DNA of 64,000 nucleotides from contig OZ037767.1 in NCBI GenBank assembly GCA_964035545.1, positions 20,624,628 to 20,688,627 of the forward strand, in the 5' to 3' direction. The position numbers and the translations under genes are program-made. Source of the DNA: Bugula neritina. Its lineage: Eukaryota; Bryozoa; Gymnolaemata; Cheilostomatida; Bugulidae. Below the pieces are notes generated by a model. The model saw only the letters and a list, made by a program, of their open reading frames with translations, did no database searches and was not told where the DNA came from. This document shows, piece by piece, positions 11,705 to 22,123 of this stretch. How positions within the stretch are numbered: the first letter of the stretch is position 1; each line of letters opens with the position of its first letter.

Positions 11705-11985
11705 ATACTATTATAAATGATTTTAGGTAAAAATGGCACAAATAATAATGGCACAAATAATAATGGAACTGGTAATAAGGGCACAAATGGAAAAGTAGGA
11801 AAAAATGGCACACTGATGTTAAATTTTCCCAAACCCCAAACTCAAACCCTTGACCTTTAAACCCCAACCTCAAACCCCCTATTCTCAAACCTAAACCTCC
11901 ATCCCAGACACCCAACCCCACCCCAAACCCTAATATCGAAAATGTGCCATTTTTACCTGTGCTATTTTTACCGGACACCACTATA
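11705..11985. repeat. C-rich telomere-like block inside inverted arms
   Basis: Positions 11826-11935 are rich in ccaaacccc/aaaccctaa-type words, which puts runs of G on the minus strand. They are flanked by the inverted arms ggtaaaaatggcaca (11726-11740) and tgtgccatttttacc (11943-11957). A 133-codon open frame across it on the minus strand is Gly/Leu/Phe-rich and repeat-derived. Confidence 0.6.
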
Positions 11986-12142
11986 AATAGCGAGTCATGG
12001 TTACTATCAGTATTACTATAACTATTAGTATTAAATTTAATATGTATGCCTTTATGTGAAAAAGCTTTTGAAGATGTCAAACACGCAAAAACACTTATGG
12101 TCACAGGAGTGTCATTTGGTTCACAGTTTGTTTGCCTATGGG

Positions 12143-12780
12143 TTAAGTGAATGTTGTGTTAATTTTTAATCTCTGATCTCTCATGTCTCTAATGGCCCTT
12201 GGTGAGAAACTATCATGATAAACTAGTGAGATTGTGTATACAGATATTAATTCGCCGCAAGCAGCCGACCTAGTGGTCATTAGCATATTTTGGTGGTCTC
12301 TCGTAACTTCATAGTATGCTAGTGCAAGTGTTGAGTGTTGTTCTTCCTCCTGCAAGATTTTCATAAGACTATTTAGTTGTTGATTCTTGCACCTCTACTT
12401 TGAGAGGCTGAAGGCCAAGCTGCGAGCACGTCCTAGTGGTAATAAACCTAAGAGCCCAGTGCTGTACTATTCTTAGAGACTCATTGCCTCTGGCTAATGT
12501 TGTATCCCACATAGAGTCTGCATCTTCTAGTATAGAACGGCACAAACTAATATAAGCCCGTAGTCTACCTGCTCTCAGCGCCTCATGCAAGATGAGTTTA
12601 ATTGCTCTGAGAGTTTTTGAAACTTTATTGTTTTTATTTCATTATGCTGATTAAGTTTAAGGTTTGACTGCATTGTTACACCCGGGTATGTTGTTGTGTT
12701 GGCCTAATCTATCTTAACTTCTTCTAGTCTCTGTAGATGTTTGTACTTTTGATCGCCAAAGTGATTTGATTCAATTAACT
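12143..12780 (-). mobile_element. Degenerate LINE ORF2 C-terminal fragment
   Basis: Two open pieces on the minus strand (12590-12369 and 12364-12143) align in order with the end of the intact LINE ORF2. They cover the region of LCLPHLEYASAAWDP (here SLCRSILEDADSMWD), then the VRFIS segment (here LRFIT), then SFLPRTIRDMR (here SFSPRAIRDMR). At 12640-12720 a diverged counterpart of the YLGVTLQSD segment is readable. It is broken by a frameshift/stop between the two pieces and lacks the endonuclease and RT core. It is an old 5'-truncated copy. Confidence 0.75.
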
Positions 12781-13328
12781 TATTATTACTATTATGAAAC
12801 TGAATGAACAAACCTTTGCTTGACTTTGACTTGACCTGGGCTAGGGTATGCAAATAACAATCACGGGTTATGACTATGTTTGGAGAGTAGGGTCAGAGTG
12901 TCACCAGTTTATATTTAATTATTGTCAGCATGGTCATGACTAACCACTAAAATCAGGTGTTAAGTTATAACAAGTATAAGTAAGCATCACTATAAATATT
13001 AATTAATTAATGGTTAGTTCATACTAAGACTAATATCAATCTACCAATTAATAACAATTATAAACTACCTACATCATGCAATTAGATAATTTTATTTTAA
13101 ATATTGTTAACATAAAAAAGTAGCAAAGTGTTCAAAATGTTACATTATATTCAAATAGGTTAGACATGTTTAATTTGTGTTTCCTTTTTTGCTTAACAAA
13201 TGTGTTGCTAAGCAACATATTTTTTAGACTGAAAAAAAACAATTGAAATTTATCAAAGAGTATATAGCTGTTGCTTTTTCTATGCTGCAGTTCTAAGTTA
13301 TGGTTGCTGCTTACTGATCAAAACGAAA

Positions 13329-16300
13329 ATGACTTTGAAAATAGATAAATGGGATGTTGAACAAGTAGCATCATGGGTTAAAGGTACGCTGCTTAAAATA
13401 CTTATTAATTCAAGTGTATAGATATATAATAGTTGGCAAATGCACACACATGCACTCGCACACACACATATATTTACTGATATTTGACAGGTCTAGACAG
13501 CATAATCTGCCACTACAGTAAAAAGTTTAAAACGAATGGAATTACTGGGAAACAGTTACTAATCTTAGACCACAATGATCTCTCTAAGATTGGCATAACC
13601 AAAGTTGGACATCAAGAGGCTATTCTGGAATCACTTGAACTGCTACTTTCTATAGTATGATTACTAGAGAGTATATAGTATGATTACTAGAGAGTATATA
13701 GTATGATTACCAGAGAGCATATAGTAGGGCTACCAGAGAGTATATAGTATGGTTACCAGAGAGTATACTGTATGATTACCAGAGAGTATATAGTATGATT
13801 ACCAGAGAGTATACTGTATGATTACCAGAGAATATATTGTATGATTACCAGAGAGTATATAGTGTGATTACCAGAGAGTATATAGTGTGATTACCAGAGA
13901 GTATATTGTGTGATTACCAGAGAGTATATAGTATGGTTACCAGAGAGTATATAGTATGATTACCAGAGAGTATATTGTATGATTACCAGAGAGTATATAG
14001 TATGATTACCAGAGAGTATATAGTATGATTACCAGAGAGTATATAGTATGATTACCAGAGAGTATATAGTATGATTACCAGAGAGTATATAGTATGATTA
14101 CCAGAGAGTATATAGTATGATTACCAGAGAGTATATAGTATGATTACCAGAGAGTATATAGTATGATTACCAGAGAGTATATAGTATGGTTACCAGAGAG
14201 TATATAGTATGATTACCAGAGAGTATATAGTATGATTACCAGAGAGTATATAGTATGATTACCAGAGAGTATATAGTATGATTACCAGAGAGTATATAGT
14301 ATGATTACCAGGGAGTATATAGTATGATTACCAGAGAGTATACTACTGTATGATTAACAGGACTTTTATTCTAAGATATATATTTATTATTTCGTTCATA
14401 AGATCACTGCTTTTTTAAAAATAGCAATCTATATACTTTTATGTTTATCACAAATATTACTTATTGTTATTTATAAATATACAAACTATAATTTGCTTCA
14501 GCTGAAGAAAATTATATTCACAATAAGTAATATTTGAGATGAACTTAACATCTGAATTATTGTTTTTTAACTCTTCATTTTATTTCAGCTTACTCTCATA
14601 AAATCCTTGAATTCAAAGTTATAGATTAATATTATGTTTCAATTTAAGAACAATGAGTTGAACAGCTGTAATCTGCAGTCGTTGGCACTGACAGTGATCT
14701 GCAGAATAGGATATGTCCACAGGATATTAGAGCAGCAGGATGGCTTGCCTTTGTCTGGTTACAATCGCGAGCTTATCGATTGTGTCTGTTATTTCACATC
14801 AAGTGTGCAGAAACTGCTGCTTTGGCTGCAAAGGTGCGAATGTGTTTCTTCTGTTAACCTAAGCTATGTTTTTATTTTCATTTATAGCTATTCCATGTTT
14901 CTGCTTTAGCCAGTATATTTGCTAGAATTCTTTAATCATTGTCAGAAGATAATTCTAAATATTTTGGAGCATGTTCGTTAGTTGTGTTGGTGTTTCTCTA
15001 ACTGAAATATAACTCTGCTTTATACTATAACTCTACTATGGCTATAACTATACTATACTACCATTTCACTGTACTATATACTATAACTGTGCTCTACGCT
15101 ATTGCAGCTCGCCATTTTCCAACATGGATGTCTTCACTAGTTTACACGATAGTGTGAGGAAAGCAACTATAGCCGTGACTAGTCACTTCAGCAGAACCAG
15201 TTATCTCCAACACATCAGTAGAAACAAATCTTATATACTCAACAAGGTATGCCCACAGTGTCTTTATTCAATTTGTTGGCTTTGTGCACTGTCATTCACC
15301 ATCATACACTGTCACCCACTATCATACAGTGTCACCCACCATCATACACTGTCACCCACTATCATACACTGTCACTCACTATCATACAGTGTCACTCACT
15401 GTCATACACTGTCACTTACTGTCATACAGTGTCACTCACTGTCATATAGTGTCACTCACTGTCACTTACTGTCATACAGTGTCACTCACTGTCATACACT
15501 GTCACCCACTATCATACAGTGTCACTCACTGTCATATAGTGTCACTCACTGTCATACACTGTCACCTACTATCATACACTGTCACCCACTATCATACAGT
15601 CAATCACTGTCATACACTGTCACTCACTATCATACACTGTCACTTACTGTCATACAGTGTCACTCACTGTCACTCACTGTCATATAGTGTCACTCACTGT
15701 CATACAGTGTCACTCACTGTCACTCACTGTTATACAGTGTCACTCACTGTCACTCACTGTCATATAGTGTCACTCACTGTCATACACTGTCATACAGTGT
15801 CACTCACTGTCATACACTGACACACAGTGTCACTCGCTGTCATACACTGTCATACACTGTCACTCACTGTCATACACTGTCATACAGTGTCACTCACTGT
15901 CATACACTGTCATACAGTGTCACTCACTGTCATACACTGTCATACAGTGTCAATCACTGTCATACACTGTCATACAGTGTCACTCACTGTCATACAGTGT
16001 CACTCACTGTCATACACTGTCACTCACTGTCACAATGTTGCAGCTCGCTGAAATTGAAAGTAAATGTGATGATTTGGTAAAGCGTTGCCCTGACTCTATA
16101 ATACTCACTCCAGCTAGCTTAGAGAATATTACTGTGAGAAAGAGAGCAGGGGAAACATTGGTGAGTGACTCTCAGTCTATATTTCCTGTTTAGTAAGCAT
16201 CACCCAATTTACATTCACTTTTTTTATCAAATTTATTGCTACTTCTTATGTAATGAATTTTCTTAATGTTTAGTTTCAATATTTTATAAATTTTCTCACA

Positions 16301-19300
16301 TACTTAAATATATACTAAAACTAGACCTACAACTATTAATATTTTTCTTTGCTTCAGCCAGTCTTTCATTTTAACTTATGGATTTTTCTCTACCATAGGG
16401 TCTACATTTGCAGTCGTCTCAACAGGGTATACACACCATCAAACTCATACGAGAAAATGTAAGTCTTGCAAGTGGTCCTCGTTGTTAGATAATTTATTGT
16501 GAGACTAAATACTGAGTGAATTTTCACCTTTTGATTTACCAAATGCTTCATGTATATGTCACATAACCTTCAATATCTCTCGATTACATTTCCTAGCCAA
16601 ATGGTGTTACTAGATTTGATTTTAATGTGTTATGTTGAAGTTGTGTAATAATATTTGGTGTTGGTTCGCATATAAACTAGTCGCCAACTCTCACTTCCGG
16701 TAAGGGCATGTTGCTTGGTTAATCGTGGGAGACTTTTTACTGAATTTACAAAACACTAATTTGTCAACCGGAAATGAAACAAAACTGTTCAGAGTTGGTG
16801 TTCAAATAAATATATCTGCAGGTTTTTTATTTTTAACTAAAATCTAGGACTTTTGCTGTCTATTAGATGACATTGTTTAGGATATGTTAGTACTAGAGGA
16901 TCTAGTATAGGGTATGGTAGTACTAAGGTATATGGTATAGCAGGGAGGGGCAAATATTTTTGAAATGGGGCCAGATCTTAAGATTTGAGGCGTAAGAAGG
17001 GCCAGGTTTGTTCGTTGTAAATTCGATGTACAATGCTGCATTACCAAATGCAAATATCAATTGCTTTTTTGTTCACAGGGCTGAAAGTATAAATTATTGC
17101 AGAATGTAGATGCAGAACAAAAAAGATATGACAGTTTATTAATTTAACAAGTTGTGTATAGTTCACTAAGAAAGAAAACAGCAAAAAATTTATTGGGTAC
17201 ACTTATAGCAGGCCTACTATAATTAGTGAGAAGTAAGAAAAAAATACTTTTAGTAGCCATAATAGCACTAATGTTACTGCAAGTAATGGGTTCATATGTG
17301 GCTACCCGAAGCAAATCTTGCAAGATGCTCATTAATGAGCTAGCTATGTTCTATTACTATATTTTGATATGGTCCATGATAGAAAACATGCATCCAAATT
17401 TATAATCATAACCAAATATGCTCAGTACTCTTAGTACCAGTTTAGCTAGTGTAGGGTACTTGTCCCTGGTTACTGGTGAAGTGTAGAAGCTAACTGTTGT
17501 TGTTGCAGCAACATCACATAACTCAAATTGTAATGCTGCTATACTTATGCTCACTGAAGCTAGCGTGATTATTAGTTTCCGCAACTATACATTGGCCAGA
17601 ATCTTCTCACGAGTCATGTTCATAACTGGCCAGTGTCGCTTAGTACGCACATTTTGTGAATGATGAAGAAACCAATGAAATGATTAGAATTGCTAGTGAT
17701 TGGCTGAGGGCCTGATCAAAACAGTAGGAGAGCCTGAGGTGGCCTGCGGCCGCCATTTGCCAATCCCTGTAGTATAGTATATGTTAGTACTAGGGGATAT
17801 AGCATAGGCCATAGGGTATGGCATTGTAGTAAACTAGCAAATAAATGCACTCGGTGACCTTTCCCTCTGCTGTTTTAGACAGCATGCGACAGCATAAGTA
17901 AACTGGAACCCGGAGATCAGATAGTCCAAGTGAACGACCAGGTTGTGGTGAGCACTGTTATGTCAAGGTCATATCTATGTTATGTCAATGTTATATCTAT
18001 GTTATGTTAATGTTATATATATATATATTGTGTCAAGGTCATATCTATGTTATGTCAAGGTCAGATCTATGTTATGTCAAGGTCATATCTATGTTATGTC
18101 AAGGTCATATCTATGTTATGTCAAGGTCATATCTATGTTGTGTCAAGGTCATATATATGTTATGTCAATGTTATATGCACGCAAGCTACACGTTTAGATC
18201 TAAATTATGCTTGTAGATTGGGTGGCAGTTGTCTCACGTTGTTGATGCACTGAAAGAAAACCCAAAAGAAGTCTCACTAAAAGTGAGAAAACCTCCTCGT
18301 CATTTCAATCCGCTAAGTCTCAACCAGCGAAGGCCGAGTCCCAAAAATACTCTCAGACTTGGCGAAGAACTGAAGTTGAAGCAAAGTACTTTCCCAAAGG
18401 TGTGTGTTTGTGATGTCATATTTTCAGCAAAGGTGATTGTATCACTGAGTTTGGTTGTATGACACTTGCTACTGCTGTGATGTAGTGTTAGTAGATGTGA
18501 CAGTGTTAACAGATGTGACAGTGTTAACAGATGTTATTTTGCTAGCAAATGTCATGGTATTAGCAAATGTCATATGCCAGTGTTCCACTTCATAGATGTG
18601 ACAGTGTTGACAGGTGTCATATTGCTGAAATATGTCACAGTATTAGCAGGTGTCATGTTGCTTACGTATGTCACAATGGTATCAAGCTCCATTGCTCAAC
18701 TGTTGCAGAGAGCTAGTAAGCATATCTCAGAGGATGGCTCTTTTGAAGGAAAGATAAAATCCTCATCTATCGGAGAAGCACCTGCCAATATCCATGTGAC
18801 AGTTGACCCATCTTCCCCCAGGTATAGTTGTTAAAGCTGTGAGATTCACCATCTAGTATAATTACTGTGTCTTTAGAGTCTTAGGCTCGCAGGTAACCAG
18901 AGTTGTTGAGGTGTGAGTGTGGGACGTGTACCAACTCTCTCAATCTTAGTAGTGAAGCTCCAAGTGTACATGTTTACATGTTTGTGTGACTCAATAGCTG
19001 GCAGATTTTGAAAGAAGCTATTCTCGGGGCAAAGCTTCAATAAACATGACATTATTTACACGTAGACTACACAATATCTGCACTCCTAGTGAAATGATAA
19101 AATATTACATTATCACTAGCATTGTACAGTTCAGCCTCTACTCTTCTCCTTCAATATGTGCCTGACATTCTTTTCCACAAGCTGCTAAACCGCATGCAGT
19201 TGGCTGGTTGTGCTTGTCGTTCACCTATAAGCATATAACGTTGTCAGGTAAACCATCAGGATTATTAGAGTTGTCCCCTCACATGAAGTTTAAAAATGGA

Positions 19301-21634
19301 CATACACAACTCCTTATTACTAGCAGATTAAAGTATCTTTCTACTCTCGCCAAAACTCCTGTTGATTAAAAGTCATAATTTATGAGAAAATTGTATGCCG
19401 TATGGTGTTGGAACATACTAGAACGGTTTTATCCAAATTATAGTAGCAGTTAATGTGGCAGAGGAATAACTATAACCCCTTCCAGGCGTTACCAACAGCT
19501 GAACACATGAGTCATGTTAGACCGATACTTGTAGTCACTAGTTGACAGCTACTCTCTCCTCAGACTATTGCTGCTACTTGGTTCTGCTCCCTCGATCTGT
19601 CATACATACAGTAGTTGGTTTTTATGTGTTGCGTATAGTTATTATATTACAACTGATATGCTTTTGCCATATTTTGATAAACTTGCAAATTTTTCAAGTG
19701 CAGCTCCAAGCTTTGAATTGAAAAAGTATTTTTTGTAAAGCGCTGAATGTGTGTATGAGATAAGATAGCAAATATTGTGAAAATGCAGGAAATTAAACTT
19801 GCAATCAAAATTTGTCGTAAATAGGAAAAATATAATCATGAGTAACATAAATAGAATTATATCTGATCAGCTCTTTCAACCCACTCATAGGTTTTCCCAA
19901 TTCTTTGTGCTGAGTTGTAAATCCTTCTTTTAGATCAGATCCCTGTGAATTGCTATGACAAGTCATGTCACATGCTCTGACAAGTCATGTCACATGCTCT
20001 GACAAGTCATGTCACATGCTCTGACAAGTCATGTCACATGCTATGACAAGTCGTGTCACATGCTATGACAAGTCATGTCACATGCTATACCAAGGTGACA
20101 CGCTATGACAATTGCCCAATAGTGTTGTATGTGTTAGTTTAGCTGGTGTCTAGTTATACAAGATTTCTCAACTTTGTTGAGTTGCAACTTTGAAATTCTG
20201 TTCCCAAATGGAGCTTCTGTGGTAAACTTTTACTTCATTCCATATTTATAAAGCTGTCCCACAATACATTGCATTATGTCCCACAATACATTGCATTATG
20301 TACCACAATATATTGCATTATGCCCCACAATACATTGCATTATGTCACACAATACATTGTAGTGCTTATGATGACGTATTTTCCCTGGCTTCAACAATAG
20401 ACTCAGTTTCATCAAGCCATGCGCCCTTTGATACCAGGAATCTTGAAACCAATAGAGATGAGGTTGGGGGTGGCAAGGCTCTCCGGCCTACTATATTAGT
20501 CAATGATGTGTGGCACCCTGAGAATTCTTCCATAGCTGAGTCACAACCCTTATCAGGTACTGCTACTACTACTACTACTGGTACTGGCACTACTACTACT
20601 ACTACTACTGCTACTACTACTGCTACTTCTACTGGTACTGGTACTGCTACTTCTACTGCTGCTGCTACTGGTGCTACTGCTACTGCTGCTGCTACTGGTA
20701 CTACTACTTTTACTATAACTGCCAGTATGTGTACTATTAGTACAACTTTTACTTTTACATGCTAATTTAGCATTTTCGGCTCTATTTCTCATTTTTACTT
20801 GTCTCTTGCATTGGTTGGTCATTTCAATTTTATTTCTGCGAAATATTTTTTTGAAATAGTACACTAGCTGATGGTAAAGTTCTATTGTTAATCAAAGCCG
20901 CCATCTGTTGACAGATGAGAATGCACTTACTACAAACAAATCATTTTTCAGGGAAAAAGTTGCATCATTGAATATCAGGAAATACTTCTTTGTCGATCCT
21001 CATCTCTTTACACAGCTCATTGCTTTCTATCTGGTTTAAGTAACTAGTTCGTATGGTGTAATGCTCAAGTAAAAACAGGTGTGAACCTTAAACTTCAGCT
21101 ATGTAGAGGATATTATTACTAGGTTCCTAGGTGATGTTATTACCTTCACCTCCCTATACAGTGAACTGACGAATTAAAGTTACTCAGTGTGCTGTAAAGA
21201 ACTGCTGTATATTACACCTGCTGTATATTACACCTGCTGTATATTACACCTGCTGTATATTACACCTGCTGTATATTACATCCGCTGTATATTATAGCTG
21301 CTGTATATTACACCTGCTGTATATTACACCTGCTGTATATTACATCTGCTGTATATTACACCTGCTGTATATTACACCTGCTGTATATTACACCTGCTGT
21401 ATATTACATCTGCTGTATATTACAGCTGCTGTATATTACACCTGCTGTATATTACATCCGCTGTATATTACATCTGCTGTATATTACACCTGCTGTATAT
21501 TACATCTGCTGTATATTACAGCTGCTGTATCAACCGGCAAGAGAGAGGTCCTCAGTACATTCCATGTTGTTAAATCTACTCCGGAGTTGCGGACTCCTGA
21601 AGCCCAAAGAGAAGTTGCCTTTCCTTCCTCCTAA
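13329..21634 (+). CDS. CNKSR: CNK/CNKSR-like scaffold (SAM-CRIC-PDZ), 463 aa, 11 exons
   Basis: Connector enhancer of KSR, a membrane-associated scaffold that couples Ras to Raf/KSR signalling in animals. Exons: 13329-13383, 13491-13654, 14649-14833, 15108-15246, 16044-16160, 16399-16458, 17879-17947, 18217-18399, 18709-18821, 20363-20556, 21522-21634. All phases agree. Exons 1-2 give a SAM domain (residues 5-73, with KWDVEQVASWVKGLD and ITKVGHQEAILESLELL). Exons 3-4 give the CRIC domain (74-181, including WLQ-S-SPF). Exons 5-8 give the PDZ domain (about 195-285, with LEPGDQIVQVNDQVV and GWQLSHVVDALKENP). These three in this order are diagnostic of CNK. Exons 9-11 are Ser-rich and unrecognised. 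The usual C-terminal PH domain was not found, so the protein is shorter than the roughly 700-1000 aa of vertebrate members. Exon 11 and the stop at 21632-21634 rest on phase agreement and are less certain. A likely poly(A) signal is at 22118-22123. Confidence 0.9.
13652..14352. repeat. 23-bp minisatellite seeded by the CNK intron 2 donor
   Basis: About 30 copies of gtatgattaccagagagtat plus ata. The first copy starts at the exon 2/intron 2 boundary: exon end ATA, donor GTATGATTAC at 13655. Every unit therefore repeats the donor in almost the same context. Confidence 0.95.
15285..16035. repeat. Minisatellite in CNK intron 4 (cactgtcatacactgtca)
   Basis: About 750 bp of 10-base modules (cactgtcata, cagtgtcact) in mixed order, filling nearly all of intron 4. 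ACACTG and CAGTGT alternate, so most units are short inverted repeats. All three plus-strand frames stay open through much of it and encode His/Cys/Ser/Thr-rich repeats. Confidence 0.95.
16941..17769 (-). mobile_element. Decayed hAT (Charlie-like) DNA transposon
   Basis: 829-bp insertion in CNK intron 6. The ends are imperfect inverted repeats: cagggaggggcaaat at the left, and the right end read in reverse gives cagggattggcaaatggcgg. Near-identical 8-bp target duplications flank it: tggtatag (16933-16940) and tagtatag (17770-17777), with one mismatch. The minus strand retains the C-terminal hAT dimerisation region of the transposase. YPTLAKLVLRVLSIFG is readable at about 17400-17460 and QDLLRVAT at about 17295-17330, separated by a stop/frameshift. 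The N-terminal BED finger and catalytic core are missing, so it cannot move by itself. Confidence 0.85.
17957..18172. repeat. 22-bp minisatellite in CNK intron 7 (gttatgtcaaggtcatatct)
   Basis: About nine copies. The array begins 9 bases after the exon 7 donor and ends 45 bases before the exon 8 acceptor. It occupies most of the 269-bp intron. Confidence 0.93.
18486..18680. repeat. Degenerate repeat in CNK intron 8 (gtgttaacagatgtgaca)
   Basis: About eight diverged copies of a 19-21-bp unit (gtgttaacagatgtgaca, gtattagcaaatgtcata and similar), ending 30 bases before exon 9. Confidence 0.8.
19955..20362. repeat. Two 22-bp minisatellites in CNK intron 9
   Basis: 19955-20115 repeats gctctgacaagtcatgtcac plus at, about seven copies. 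20257-20360 repeats cacaatacattgcattatgt plus cc, about five copies, and runs directly into the exon 10 acceptor (attgtag at 20356-20362). Confidence 0.92.
20557..20740. repeat. TACTGC/TACTGG repeat at the CNK exon 10 donor
   Basis: A run of act/gct/ggtact words beginning at the first base of intron 10 (CAG|gtactgctactact). The heptamer ggtactg that forms the exon/intron junction recurs several times inside the array. Confidence 0.9.
21197..21530. repeat. 16-bp minisatellite containing the CNK exon 11 acceptor
   Basis: About 20 copies of ctgctgtatattacac (variants ending at, ag). The last unit ends ttacag at 21516-21521 and the exon begins CTGCTGTAT. The acceptor and the first nine exon bases are therefore a repeat unit. 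Confidence 0.93.
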
Positions 21635-22123
21635 TTCAAAGATCTTGGCTTCTGAGAACGTCACCGCAGCTGTGAGAAATACCAGAAGCTGATTGGTAGA
21701 CAGAGTCAGCAACTTTCTTAGACCAAAGGACATTTCGTTAGAACATTTTATAATCATCTTTTGTTACAGCTTTTAGTATATACAAGAGATAGAGAGAGTT
21801 GTCCTCTACTTTTTGTACTGAACTACTGGATTAGTGTAGGGAACAAATTGATGTAAAGTTTTTAGGTCTCAGTCTATAGCCTGAGGATCATAGTTTCTTA
21901 TGAATAGGTTTTAAATGATTACATTGATTCAAACAGACTCTTTCTATTGTAATAACTATATGTCATTATATTCTATACCTGATTTCTATCTGTACTCTCA
22001 CTATACTCTTATTTAATGTTCTATTATTATTTTAATAACTTTTTTATATGATATTGAATCTTCTAAGCATGTATATATTTTAGCAATGACTTCTTAATGC
22101 TGATAGTCTCTTGTAGTAATAAA

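Noticed and set aside
15285-16035. Possible CRISPR array
   Set aside because: The units are contiguous tandem repeats without unique spacers, in an intron of a eukaryotic gene. The same applies to the arrays at 13652 and 54701.
20553-20864. Ser/Thr-rich minus-strand frame and Thr-rich plus-strand frame
   Set aside because: Products of the TACTGC/TACTGG repeat in CNK intron 10.
20952-21042. Possible CNK exon after ttttcag
   Set aside because: The best open frame there needs a phase-2 donor, but exon 10 ends in phase 1. The phase-1 frame stops after six codons.
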